From: Natronobacterium gregoryi SP2
Lineage (GTDB): Archaea; Halobacteriota; Halobacteria; Halobacteriales; Natrialbaceae
Assembly (NCBI RefSeq): GCF_000230715.2
Contig: NC_019792.1
Location: 744,001 to 808,000, forward strand
Length of the DNA stretch: 64,000 bases
Direction: 5' to 3'
Shown here in pieces: positions 53,410 through 62,509 of the stretch. Under the pieces are notes generated by a model, which ran no database searches, had not been told where the DNA came from, and worked only from the letters and a program-made list of their open reading frames with translations. Each line of letters begins with the position of its first letter. The first letter of the stretch is position 1. Both the position numbers and the translations under genes were made by a program.

Positions 53410-53417
53410 CTATAAAA
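53410..53417. promoter_or_regulatory. TATA box / IS target-site duplication, left copy
   Basis: CTATAAAA immediately left of the IS; on the minus strand TTTTATAG lies about 22-29 bp from the ATG at 53388, the position of a TATA box for a leaderless gene. An identical 8-mer flanks the IS on the right (54419-54426). Confidence 0.8.
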
Positions 53418-54418
53418 CGCTCTTCTGTAGGAGATTGTTGATACTGCTCAGCTGTCGCTGTAGAATCGAAGAGAGCAAGGACACCGCGTCAGCGGTGTCC
53501 GTTAGGCATGATCCCGCTAGATGTGTTTGGGTCGGAATCGGTCGCAGCGGACCTGTTAGAGCAGGTTCGCTGGCGTAACGGTGTTACTTGCCCTCGCTGC
53601 CGTTCTGACCTGACGGTCAAGAACGGTAGCTATGGGCACTTTCAGCGCTATCTCTGTAAGAATTGCGACCGCACGTTCAACGACAAGACCGGCACAATCT
53701 TCGCCCATTCGAAAGTCGCACTCAGAAAGTGGCTGTTCTCGATTTACGCGTTTCTCCGGTTTAACACGAGTCTTCGTCAACTTCAGATAGAGATCGACGT
53801 CCAGTACAAAACGATCTATCAGCGCGTCGAGCGCTTCACGAAGGCGCTTGATGCACCTTCGCTTGACCTTGTCGGACCGGTCGAAATCGATGAAGTCTAC
53901 GTTTCTGCAGGGCTGAAAGGCCGCGAGCGCGACCAAGAGTCGCGCTCGCGTGGCCTGTCCACGCGTGGGCGAGGAACGTACGAGCAGGACAAACCGCCGG
54001 TGTTCACGATCGTCGATCGTGGCACCGGCGACCGATACGTGATCCCAGCGAAATCAGCCGACGAATCGACGATTCGGCTCCTTCTCGAAAACCGTCAGAA
54101 GGAGCCACTGACCGTCTACACTGACGGATTTCGTGCCTACGATCCACTGGCCGAGGACGACGCATTCGACCGCGAATACGTCGTCCACGGCGACGGCGAA
54201 TACGCCAACGAAAACGTACACGTCAACACCTGCGAGAGCCACGGATCGCTGCTGCGACCGTGGCTCTCGCCTCATCGAGGCATCTCAAAAGACAAGCTCA
54301 CACAGTATCTCCGAGCGTTCCAACTTCGACGAAAGCTACTGCGGAAACCAGGGAGAGAAGCGCTCAAACACGCTATCAAAGCGACGCTATGAGATCAACA
54401 AAGTGCTACACAAGAGCG
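53418..54418 (+). mobile_element. IS1595-family insertion sequence, complete (1001 bp)
   Basis: The left end CGCTCTTCTGTAGGAGATTG and the reverse complement of the right end CGCTCTTGTGTAGCACTTTG continue both into TTGAT, giving terminal inverted repeats of about 25 bp with a few mismatches. The element is flanked by the 8-bp direct repeat CTATAAAA, the target-duplication length of IS1595 elements. It carries one intact transposase gene. The identical direct repeats suggest a recent insertion. Confidence 0.93.
53508..54392 (+). CDS. IS1595-family transposase
   Basis: A 294-residue transposase of the ISXO2 type. The N-terminal zinc ribbon is VTCPRCRSDLTVKNG and YLCKNCDRTFNDKTGTIFAH, then an HTH (FNTSLRQLQIEIDVQYKTIY) and the DDE-type catalytic core: GPVEIDEVYVSAG, VYTDGFRAYDPL and the C-terminal VNTCESHGSLLRPWLSPHRG (N/E motif) with the KDKLTQYLRAFQ tail. 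It appears intact. Confidence 0.93.
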   Translation: MIPLDVFGSESVAADLLEQVRWRNGVTCPRCRSDLTVKNGSYGHFQRYLCKNCDRTFNDKTGTIFAHSKVALRKWLFSIYAFLRFNTSLRQLQIEIDVQYKTIYQRVERFTKALDAPSLDLVGPVEIDEVYVSAGLKGRERDQESRSRGLSTRGRGTYEQDKPPVFTIVDRGTGDRYVIPAKSADESTIRLLLENRQKEPLTVYTDGFRAYDPLAEDDAFDREYVVHGDGEYANENVHVNTCESHGSLLRPWLSPHRGISKDKLTQYLRAFQLRRKLLRKPGREALKHAIKATL

Positions 54419-54426
54419 CTATAAAA
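54419..54426. repeat. IS1595 target-site duplication, right copy
   Basis: CTATAAAA, matching the left copy at 53410-53417. Confidence 0.9.
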
Positions 54427-54615
54427 AGACATTCGATCCGGGAGTCGAGTGGTGGCGACGGCGGGCGACCGACGACGATCCGTTGTCGGTGTGTCCTCGA
54501 GTTCGTCGTCGCCGTGTTCGTCGACGATAGCAACTTCGCTGTCGCAGTGGTGTACATTTCAATATTAGTGACAGTCGTTATTTTTATAATATGTCGATGT
54601 GGAACGTGTAACGTA

Positions 54616-56529
54616 ATGCCATACACCAATAATCGTCATGGTTCACATTCCAGTAAACGGCATGGTCGCGGAACGTCCCGGCGACAGGCGCTCGCTCTTC
54701 TTGGAGCGGGTGCAGCAGCCGGTCTTGCCGGTTGTGCGGGGGGTGGTAACGGCGACGACGATGACGATCCAGGAGCTGATCTCTCGGACGTCGAACTCTA
54801 CGACGCAGACGGCAACCGTATCGAACCGACCATCATCTACGACTCGGGCGACGGCACGGCCGAAGACATCGCCTCGGAGTGCCAGCGCAACCTAGAGCAG
54901 ATCGGGGTCGATCTCCAGCTAGACGCCCGTCCAGAGGTCCTCGGTGAAGATTTCCACTCGGAACCGCTAGACGACGCCGACCCCGACGAGTTCGAATGGA
55001 GGGCCGGCCGCAACGCGGGCCCGCCAGACCAGACCCGAACGGTCTACGACTGGGACCTACTCCACGGTATCGGGGCGAACGCCTACCCCCGAACGCCGTA
55101 CGACACTCGTGTCTTCTGGAGAGCGGACGATCCGCTCAACGCCTACGGCTACGTCCCCGAGGAAGACCTCGCCGGATTGTACGAGGAGTTCGACGACGTG
55201 ACCGACGAGCAGGAACGGCAAGCTATCTGGGACGAGATTTCGGCGGCGCTAACTCACGAACTGCCGGCCAACTTCATGTACTCCAGTTACGACTTCGAGG
55301 GGTTCCTGCAAGATATCAACACCGAGCCCGAATTCTACGAGTACGGTTACACGCCCGGGACGATCAACCGCTACCGCGGCGAACAGGAGGTCGGCGGTGA
55401 CTTCGTCCGACTGGACGCCACCCCGCTCTCGGAACCCTTCCTTCCGGAACAGGACGACAACAACTCGGCGATGCGCACCGACCTGCTGACCGACGCATCG
55501 TACGCCATCGATGGCGACAACGAAATCGTCCCGCTGCACATCGACATCGAGGACGCGGGCGACTCGCAGGTGTGGGTCTGTACGCTTCGGGACAACCTCG
55601 AGTTCGGGACCGACGCCGACGGCAACGCCTACGGTCAGATGACGGCCGAAGACTGGGTGTTCCAACTCGAGTACGTTCACGGTGTCGCAGACGATGCAGC
55701 CGACCTCTGGGACGAAGAGTTCCCACCGAGTGAAGCCCTCGGCAACTACGAAGTCGTCGAGAACGTCGAACAGACCGGCGAACTCGAGTTCCAGCTCGAG
55801 CTCGTCGAGCCGGACCCGGCGTTCTCGCTGCGCCCGGTCATCTGGGGCGAACAGATACTCCCGCAGGAACTGTTCGAGGAGTACGCGCCGGACGCGGAAG
55901 CGCTTCGCGAGTCGACCGAAGTCACCGAGTTCACCTGGACGGGGAATCTCGGCCCGTACACGTTCGACGACTGGGTCGCGGGTGCCTCGGGCTCGTTTAC
56001 GGCCACCCGCAACGAGGACTACTACATGCGCGAGCACACCGCGGACAGCAACGTCCAAGTCATGGACGACGCGTGGGCCGACGCGCCGTACTTCGAGACC
56101 TACCAGTTCGACGTCGAGGACGAACGCTCCACCCGCCTCGAGCGGTTCCGTGCCGGCGAGGGTGACCGTATGTTGCTCCCGAGCGACAACGTCGCCGAGT
56201 TCGAGCAGGACCACGACGACATTCGCGTCGAGGACCAACAGTCGCCGTACGTCAACTTCCTGTTTTTCAACCAGCGATCTAACGGCAGCCCCATCTGTCG
56301 GGAACGGGACGGCCGCGAAGCGATGGCTCGCGTGATCGACAAGGAGACGATCACGGACGACATCCTCCGAGAGCGGGCACAACCTGTGCACTCGAATCAG
56401 CCGCCCTGGTCCGAGTGGTACGACGAAGACGTCGCCACCGAGTACGGCGTCGACATCACCGAGGAGGACATCGTCCAAGCGCGCGAACTTCTCGAAGAGA
56501 ACGAGACGTTCGTGCTCGAGGAAGCCTAA
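54616..56529 (+). CDS. Circularly permuted substrate-binding lipoprotein (family 5), operon 2
   Basis: A 637-residue protein. GTSRRQALALLGAGAAAGLA and lipobox LAGC (Cys40) give an exported lipoprotein. The order of the domains is changed: residues about 60-255 correspond to the usual C-terminal lobe (EPTIIYDSGDGTAEDIASEC, QLD, YVPEEDLAGLYEEFDDVTDE, THELPANFMY), and residues about 260-637 to the usual N-terminal lobe and middle domain (GDFVRLDATPLSEPFLPEQD, LEFGTDADGNAYGQMTAEDW, GNLGPYTFDDWVAG, DGREAMARVIDKETITDDIL, DIVQARELLEEN at the end). In the paralogue at 44806 the same blocks run in the other order. A single open frame spans the junction. Start ATG at 54616 follows an AT-rich promoter. 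Confidence 0.88.
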   Translation: MPYTNNRHGSHSSKRHGRGTSRRQALALLGAGAAAGLAGCAGGGNGDDDDDPGADLSDVELYDADGNRIEPTIIYDSGDGTAEDIASECQRNLEQIGVDLQLDARPEVLGEDFHSEPLDDADPDEFEWRAGRNAGPPDQTRTVYDWDLLHGIGANAYPRTPYDTRVFWRADDPLNAYGYVPEEDLAGLYEEFDDVTDEQERQAIWDEISAALTHELPANFMYSSYDFEGFLQDINTEPEFYEYGYTPGTINRYRGEQEVGGDFVRLDATPLSEPFLPEQDDNNSAMRTDLLTDASYAIDGDNEIVPLHIDIEDAGDSQVWVCTLRDNLEFGTDADGNAYGQMTAEDWVFQLEYVHGVADDAADLWDEEFPPSEALGNYEVVENVEQTGELEFQLELVEPDPAFSLRPVIWGEQILPQELFEEYAPDAEALRESTEVTEFTWTGNLGPYTFDDWVAGASGSFTATRNEDYYMREHTADSNVQVMDDAWADAPYFETYQFDVEDERSTRLERFRAGEGDRMLLPSDNVAEFEQDHDDIRVEDQQSPYVNFLFFNQRSNGSPICRERDGREAMARVIDKETITDDILRERAQPVHSNQPPWSEWYDEDVATEYGVDITEEDIVQARELLEENETFVLEEA

Positions 56530-56576
56530 GCAGCGTCGCGTATGTACTCGGTTTTGATTACAACGTATAAATCGAC

Positions 56577-57641
56577 ATGAAGTGGTATATTCTCCGGCGG
56601 CTGCTGTGGGCCGGCTTTGCCTCGTGGATCATCCTGTCAGTTACGTTCCTGTTGATGGATCTCGTTCCCGATCAGCGGATCATGCAAGCCGAGTTCGCTG
56701 CGGCGCAGGAAGGCGTCGATCCCGAAGCGGCTGCAGCGGCTGCAGAGGAGCGCTACGGAGTGGCTGGGCCGCTCCACGAACGGTACGTAGACTACTTGAC
56801 TGGGTTCGTTCAGGGTGACTGGGGCTGGTCCATCGAGTACAGTCAGCCCGTGGCGGACGTCATCGTCACCGCTGCACCGTACTCTGCGATGTACGCCGTG
56901 CCGGCGGTCATCATCGCGACGATCATCGGAACCGCGATTGGCCTCTACTCGGCCGTCAACCAGTACACGACGAAAGATTACGCGGCGACGTTCGGGGCTT
57001 TCTTCGGCATTAGCCTCCCGAACTTCTGGTTCGCGATCGTCTTACTGGTCATCTTCGGGACGATGCTCGGCTGGGTCGACGTCGGCTGGAATCACTATTA
57101 CCCGATCTCACAGGACGGTGGGTTCACGCTGCTCGAGCGGGCCGACGACAGCCATCCGGCCTTCGTCAGAGAAGAGTTCGAGGGCGAACGCTACGTCGGC
57201 GTCCTTAGTCCGGCGAACCTCCAGCAACTCGTTCTCCCGGCGTTCGTCCTGTTGACGACGTCGACCGCGACAGTGATGCGTTACGCTCGGGCCGAAGCGC
57301 TCGAGTACGTCGACGCCGACTTCGTCAAGACGGCGAAAGCGAAGGGTGCAAGCGACTGGGCGATCGTCTCGAAACACATCTTCCGGCCGGCTTCGGTACC
57401 GCTGATGACGATCTTCGTCGGTCGTATGGTTGGACTGGTGCTGGTTGGCTCGTATCTCATCGAGATCGTCTTCGGGATTCCGGGTATCGGCCTCGCCTCG
57501 TACGAGGCGATCATCAGGCAAGATACCGACCTGGTCGCGATCACGATCCTCATTCCGACGTTCCTCGCGATCGTCGGCAACCTCATCGAGGACATCACGT
57601 ACGCGATTCTCGATCCGCGCATCGACTACGGTGATCGATAA
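56577..57641 (+). CDS. dppB: ABC transporter permease (DppB type), operon 2
   Basis: A 354-residue permease. MKWYILRRLLWAGFASWIIL is the DppB start; six or so helices; DFVKTAKAKGASDWAIVSKH is the coupling loop; VFGIPGIGLASYEAI near the end. It carries an extra loop between helices 3 and 4 (about residues 160-215: DVGWNHYYPISQDGGFTLLE onward), absent from the operon 1 homologue. The stop overlaps the next ATG (TAATG). Confidence 0.92.
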   Translation: MKWYILRRLLWAGFASWIILSVTFLLMDLVPDQRIMQAEFAAAQEGVDPEAAAAAAEERYGVAGPLHERYVDYLTGFVQGDWGWSIEYSQPVADVIVTAAPYSAMYAVPAVIIATIIGTAIGLYSAVNQYTTKDYAATFGAFFGISLPNFWFAIVLLVIFGTMLGWVDVGWNHYYPISQDGGFTLLERADDSHPAFVREEFEGERYVGVLSPANLQQLVLPAFVLLTTSTATVMRYARAEALEYVDADFVKTAKAKGASDWAIVSKHIFRPASVPLMTIFVGRMVGLVLVGSYLIEIVFGIPGIGLASYEAIIRQDTDLVAITILIPTFLAIVGNLIEDITYAILDPRIDYGDR

Positions 57642-58867
57642 TGAGTAGGCACAACGACGAATACAGCGCTTCGGACGACTCCCAGAGGGACACGACTTTC
57701 GAGGACGTCGACTGGTCCGAGATCGATCTCGAGACCGACGAGCGATCGCCAACGCAACTGGCGTGGATCGCCGTCGTGAGTGTGTGGACGCTCGGCGTGG
57801 TGATCGACCTGCTCTCGCGGTACGTGATCGGCGCTTCCCCCTTCCAGTTTCCGTTGGTCGGAACGATCAGTCTGGTCGGCTGGCTGTGGATAGGGACGCT
57901 GCTCGTCCTGTTCTTCTACGGGGTCGTACCGCTGTACCAAAACCCCCGGATGACCAGACACTACTGGCACGAGTTCAGGAAGAACAAGGCGGCCGTCATC
58001 AGTGGTCTGTTTCTGATCGTCGTCTTCCTGATCGGGGTCGTCGGGACGCGGCTCCTGCCGAGTGCGGACCGCACTCCCGGGATGGAGAACCAGCCGCCGG
58101 TCTGGCTGTCGGTCGAGGAGTACGTCGTCGGCCGGCAGTGTCCTGGCGGGACGACGATCGAAGACGGGGTCTCGATGTGTCACGGAAGCTGGGAGTATCC
58201 GCTGGGGACGACGTCATCGGGCGAGGACCTGCTCTTGCTCAGCATCGAGGGAATGGAGATCAGCATGCAGGTCGGACTCATTGCGACGTTGATGAGCATC
58301 ACTATCGCAGCGACCGTCGCACTCACCGCCGCCTACCACGGCGGTCTCGTCGACGAAGTCTGCATGCGATACGTCGACCTGCAGATGACTTTCCCCACGT
58401 TTTTCCTCTATCTGTTGCTCGCCTACACTATCGGCGGTAGCCTGTTCGTCATCATCGTGATCTTCGGCCTGACGGGCTGGGGAGCCTACGCCCGGATCAT
58501 GCGATCCGAGGCGCTCCAGCGTCGAGAAGAGCCGTACATCGTGGCCGCCAAAAGCGCCGGCGCACGAGGGTTCTGGACGATCCGTCGACACCTGCTACCG
58601 AACATCTCGAACAGCGTCATCACGGCCGCGACGCTCTCGATTCCCGCGATCATCCTCGCGGAGGCAGCGATTGCGTTCATCGGTCTCTCGGAGGCGGGTA
58701 TTGCATCCTGGGGTCGCGTGATCGCAGGCGGTCGCGACCAGCTAACGAACGCCTGGTGGATCTCGACGATTCCGGGCTTTTTCCTCTTCTTTACGATCCT
58801 CGCGTTCAATTTCCTCGGTGATGCCATGCGAGACGCGCTCGACCCACGACACGGAGGTGGTGAGTAA
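57641..58867 (+). CDS. dppC: ABC transporter permease (DppC type), operon 2
   Basis: A 408-residue permease, longer than the operon 1 homologue (336). An extra N-terminal part of two helices (AWIAVVSVWTLGVVIDLL, LVGWLWIGTLLVLFFYGVV) precedes the DppC core: KAAVISGLFLIVVFLIGVV, then GTTSSGEDLLLLSIEGMEI and RREEPYIVAAKSAGARGFWT (coupling loop). Stop overlaps the next ATG by one base. Confidence 0.9.
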   Translation: MSRHNDEYSASDDSQRDTTFEDVDWSEIDLETDERSPTQLAWIAVVSVWTLGVVIDLLSRYVIGASPFQFPLVGTISLVGWLWIGTLLVLFFYGVVPLYQNPRMTRHYWHEFRKNKAAVISGLFLIVVFLIGVVGTRLLPSADRTPGMENQPPVWLSVEEYVVGRQCPGGTTIEDGVSMCHGSWEYPLGTTSSGEDLLLLSIEGMEISMQVGLIATLMSITIAATVALTAAYHGGLVDEVCMRYVDLQMTFPTFFLYLLLAYTIGGSLFVIIVIFGLTGWGAYARIMRSEALQRREEPYIVAAKSAGARGFWTIRRHLLPNISNSVITAATLSIPAIILAEAAIAFIGLSEAGIASWGRVIAGGRDQLTNAWWISTIPGFFLFFTILAFNFLGDAMRDALDPRHGGGE

Positions 58868-59970
58868 TGAGTACGAATACCGACGACCACGACGATATCA
58901 CAGGTACCGACTCGATCGACGAGAGTGCGCCACTGCTCGAGGTGTCGAACCTCTGTACGTACTTCGACACGGATCAAGGGGTGGTCAAGGCGGTCGACGG
59001 CGTCTCGCTGACGGTCGAACGCGGCGAAACGGTCGCCATCGTCGGCGAGAGCGGGTCCGGGAAGACGGTTACCAGTGAGTCGATTACACAACTGTTCAAG
59101 CAGCCCCCGGGCTACATCGCCGACGGGTCGGTCGCTATCGACGGCAACGAGGTCACACACCGGTCCGAGGACGAACTCGGCCAGATCCGAGGTCGGACGG
59201 TCGGCCACATCTTCCAGAACCCACAGGGGGCATTGAACCCGGTCTACACCGTTGGCTGGCAGATCCGCGAGGCGATCCAGCTCCACCGAGACGTTACCGA
59301 CGAGGAGGCGACCGAACTCACCGTCGAACTGCTCACGCAGGTCGGAATCCCGGAAGCCAGCTCCCGTCTCGACGACTATCCGCACGAACTCTCCGGCGGG
59401 ATGAAACAACGAGTCATCATCGCAATGGCACTCGCCTGTGATCCGGACCTGCTGATCGCCGACGAGCCGACGACGGCACTTGACGTGACTATCCAGGCCC
59501 AGATCCTCGAGTTGCTGAACCGGCTCCAAGAGAAGCGAGACATGGGTCTGCTGTTCATCACGCACGACCTCGGCGTCGTCGCCAACATCGCCGACCGCGT
59601 CGTCGTCATGTACGCAGGGAAGGTGATGGAACGTGGCCCCGTCGAAGCAGTTTTCGAGTCGCCGTCTCACCCCTACACGAAAGCGTTGCTCGAGTGTCTC
59701 CCCGGAGAGGGCACACTCGGTGGTATCCCCGGCGAACTACCGGACCCGCGATCACCGCCGGGCGGCTGTCGGTTCGCCAGCCGATGCGAGTACACACTCG
59801 AGGAGTGTCACCAAGGCGGGCAGCCGTCGATGGCAGCAGTCGACGGTGACGATCACCAGGTCTCCTGTGTTCACTACCGACCGGAGATGGACTCGTCGGT
59901 CGTCCGCGACGCGCCACCGGAAGAGCAACTCACCGACGACGTCTCCGCCGACGGAGGGAAGCGCCGATGA
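58867..59970 (+). CDS. dppD: ABC transporter ATPase (DppD type), operon 2
   Basis: A 367-residue ATPase of normal length. Walker A GESGSGKT (60-67), Q-loop HIFQNPQGALNPVYTV, signature LSGGMKQRVIIAMAL, Walker B LLIADEPTTALDV, and the oligo_HPY cysteines CRFASRCEYTLEEC. Preceded by GGAGGTGGTG, as in operon 1. Its end overlaps the next ATG by 4 bp. Confidence 0.92.
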   Translation: MSTNTDDHDDITGTDSIDESAPLLEVSNLCTYFDTDQGVVKAVDGVSLTVERGETVAIVGESGSGKTVTSESITQLFKQPPGYIADGSVAIDGNEVTHRSEDELGQIRGRTVGHIFQNPQGALNPVYTVGWQIREAIQLHRDVTDEEATELTVELLTQVGIPEASSRLDDYPHELSGGMKQRVIIAMALACDPDLLIADEPTTALDVTIQAQILELLNRLQEKRDMGLLFITHDLGVVANIADRVVVMYAGKVMERGPVEAVFESPSHPYTKALLECLPGEGTLGGIPGELPDPRSPPGGCRFASRCEYTLEECHQGGQPSMAAVDGDDHQVSCVHYRPEMDSSVVRDAPPEEQLTDDVSADGGKRR

Positions 59971-61319
59971 GCCCCTCGAGCGAGCCGCTGCTCGAGGTCG
60001 AGAACCTCGAGAAACACTACCCGATCACGGACGGCTACCTCAACGAAGAAGTCGCCCGTGCAAAGGCCGTCGACGGCATCAGCTTCGAACTCGAGCGCGG
60101 CGAGACGGTCGGCATCGTCGGGGAATCCGGCTGTGGCAAATCGACTGCCGCGAAAGCGATGATCCGACTCGAGGAGCCGACCGACGGTGAGATTCGTTTC
60201 GACAGTGAGGACGTGATGGCCTACGACGAGGCAAAACTCCGGAAGTTCCGTCGCGAGGTCCAGATGATCTTCCAGGACCCTGACTCGAGTTTCGACCCGC
60301 GGATGAGCGTCGGCGAGTCAGTCGCAGAGCCACTGACCGTCCAGGGGATGGCCGACGAAGATCGACGCCGTGCGATCGTCGCCGATCTTCTCGAGCGGGT
60401 GGGTCTCTCTGCGTCGGATATGGATCGATACCCTCACGAGTTCTCGGGTGGCCAGAAACAGCGGATCGGTCTGGCTCGAGCGCTCTCTGTCAATCCGGAA
60501 CTGATCGTGGCTGACGAGCCAGTGTCGGCGCTCGACGTGTCGGTCCAGTCGGAGATTCTCAAACGCATCGACCAGTTCCAGGAGAGCTTCGGGCTGACGG
60601 TGTTGATCATTAGCCACAACCTAGGTGTCGTGCGTGAGATCTGCGATCGCGTCGCGGTGATGTACCTCGGTGAGTTCGTCGAGGTGGCACCGACCGAGGA
60701 ACTGTTCGCAGACCCGCAACATCCCTACACGAAGGCACTGCTGTCGTCGATCCCACGGCCGGACCCGAGCCAGCGCGGCTTCGGACAGGGGCTCACGGGC
60801 GACGTACCTGACCCGTCGAACCCGCCGTCCGGTTGCCGGTTCCATACGCGCTGTCCCGCGGTGATCCCGCCCGACGATATCGACGTGCCACAAGGAGTCT
60901 GGCGGAGCGTCTTGCAGTTCCGAAAGAACGTCCAGAACGACGGGGTCGACCTCGAGAGCATCGTCCGCGTTCACGCGCTCGAATCCGACCGGTGGGACGA
61001 TCCCACTGCCGTGGCACCCGAGGACGTCGACGAGGCGACCCTCGCGACCTGGATCAGAGACGAGTACGATCTCCCCCAGCGACTGCCTGACGAGACGGCC
61101 GAGACGACCCTCGCGCGAGCACTCGAACGCACCGCGGCGGGGAACCTCGAGGCTGCCGCCAACTCCCTCGAGGAGCAGTTCTCGACGGTCTGTGAGCACG
61201 AGAAACCGGTGCTCGAGTCGGTCGAATCGGATCGTAAGTGCGCCTGTCATCTCGTCGAGGCGACTGGAACGCCCGTCTCGTCGGACGACTCACGCTCACA
61301 CGAGCAACTGACAGACTGA
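59967..61319 (+). CDS. dppF: ABC transporter ATPase (DppF type), operon 2, with C-terminal insertion
   Basis: A 450-residue ATPase. Walker A GESGCGKST, Q-loop MIFQDPDSSFDP, signature FSGGQKQRIGLARAL, Walker [14 protein letters not shown]. The oligo_HPY Cys site CRFHTRCP is separated from VCEHEKP and CACHL by about 110 residues (WRSVLQFRKNVQNDGVDLES onward), as in the operon 1 DppF. This makes the insertion an old, shared feature. Confidence 0.92.
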   Translation: MSPSSEPLLEVENLEKHYPITDGYLNEEVARAKAVDGISFELERGETVGIVGESGCGKSTAAKAMIRLEEPTDGEIRFDSEDVMAYDEAKLRKFRREVQMIFQDPDSSFDPRMSVGESVAEPLTVQGMADEDRRRAIVADLLERVGLSASDMDRYPHEFSGGQKQRIGLARALSVNPELIVADEPVSALDVSVQSEILKRIDQFQESFGLTVLIISHNLGVVREICDRVAVMYLGEFVEVAPTEELFADPQHPYTKALLSSIPRPDPSQRGFGQGLTGDVPDPSNPPSGCRFHTRCPAVIPPDDIDVPQGVWRSVLQFRKNVQNDGVDLESIVRVHALESDRWDDPTAVAPEDVDEATLATWIRDEYDLPQRLPDETAETTLARALERTAAGNLEAAANSLEEQFSTVCEHEKPVLESVESDRKCACHLVEATGTPVSSDDSRSHEQLTD

Positions 61320-61358
61320 AGTATCGTGGATTGTACACCAAATGACTACGGAACACGT

Positions 61359-61709
61359 ATGAGTCGCGAGCAGAACCGAGACGAGGTGTCTCGAGACTCG
61401 TCGACTGGCGCCGGTAGACCAGGAGGCGATACCGGCTCACGGTCGAGTCTGGGATTTGCTTCCCTGCCGTCGACTGCCGTCGACGACTCCGACGTCCCGA
61501 CCGCCGTCGATGTCGCCGGATCGATCGGCATCGCACTCGGTGCCGTCTCGATCGTGCTCGCCGTCGTCGGCCTTCTCGCGGGCTGGCTGCGCGTCCAACC
61601 GCTCGCCAACGTCGCGATCGTCTTCTCGCTTCTGTCGATCGGCATCGCGATGGTGTGTGGAATGCTGTTTCAGGCGTACGCACTCGACTGGTCACGAGTG
61701 CGGAGGTGA
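61359..61709 (+). CDS. Two-helix membrane protein
   Basis: A 116-residue protein starting MSREQNRDEVSRDSSTGAGR, a disordered N-terminus, then two helices (AGSIGIALGAVSIVLAVVGL, LANVAIVFSLLSIGIAMVCG). No family recognised. It follows the second ATPase gene by 40 bp and could be part of that operon. Confidence 0.6.
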   Translation: MSREQNRDEVSRDSSTGAGRPGGDTGSRSSLGFASLPSTAVDDSDVPTAVDVAGSIGIALGAVSIVLAVVGLLAGWLRVQPLANVAIVFSLLSIGIAMVCGMLFQAYALDWSRVRR

Positions 61710-61760
61710 GCGTCCCGAAGACACTCGAGTTCGTAGACCCAGCCGACGGCGTTCGTTGCC

Positions 61761-61846
61761 TGATACGGATCGCTGGAAGTCAGTGACGGTGCAACCCCAG
61801 GGCGGTTTGCGGTTGCACCGGGCTCTCGTTACAGCAATCCGTATGA
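61761..61846. repeat. TGATACGG-type palindromic repeat, copy 8
   Basis: TGATACGGATCGCTGGAAGT, inner GTGCAACCCCAGG / GGTTGCAC arms, and GTTACAGCAATCCGTATGA at the end. Confidence 0.8.
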
Positions 61847-61885
61847 GCCCGTTATCCATCACACGCAGAGACCACTACGTCCGCA

Positions 61886-62455
61886 TCAGCCGTCGCCGTG
61901 CTCGTCGACGATGACGACTTCACCGTCGACGACGTCGACGTTGATCAACGTCTTGACGTCGTAGCCTGCCGCATCGACCTTGTTCTCACCGCCAGCTTTC
62001 TTGATGACGGCGACGGTGTCGACGACTTCAGCGCCGATCCCGTCGAGGGCCTCGAGCACCGCAGCGAGGGTGCCACCGGTCGAGAGGACGTCGTCGATGA
62101 CGAGGACCCGTTCGCCCTCGTAAACGTCGTTGATGTACATCTCGTTCTCGGAGTAGCCGGTTTGCTGGGAGATCTCGACTTCTCCCTCGAGGCCGTACTC
62201 GCGCTTGCGAATGACCGTCACCGGAATGTCGGTCATCAACGACACTGCGGTGGAAATGTGGATTCCCATCGCGGCCGGCGTAACGATCCGGTCGACGTCC
62301 TCGAGGTCGGCCTTGCGCGTGATTCGGACGACGATCTCGCGCAGGAGGTCGGACTCGAGTTTGGGGATGCCGTCGCTGATCGGATGGACGAAGTAGTGGT
62401 AGCCGTTCTTCTCGATGATCGGCGCGTCGAGGAGCGACTGTTTCAGTTGATCCAT
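61886..62455 (-). CDS. hpt: Hypoxanthine/guanine phosphoribosyltransferase (archaeal type)
   Basis: A 189-residue PRTase that salvages hypoxanthine and guanine with PRPP. The PRPP motif is [20 protein letters not shown]; the opening is [20 protein letters not shown] and the loop [15 protein letters not shown] contacts the substrate. Length and the [14 protein letters not shown] start match the haloarchaeal family. Confidence 0.9.
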   Translation of the reverse strand: MDQLKQSLLDAPIIEKNGYHYFVHPISDGIPKLESDLLREIVVRITRKADLEDVDRIVTPAAMGIHISTAVSLMTDIPVTVIRKREYGLEGEVEISQQTGYSENEMYINDVYEGERVLVIDDVLSTGGTLAAVLEALDGIGAEVVDTVAVIKKAGGENKVDAAGYDVKTLINVDVVDGEVVIVDEHGDG

Positions 62456-62509
62456 GTCGTGGGTCGGTCGGTATCGGAGTAAAAGTTGACGATACGTCCC
62501 GGTTCCGCG

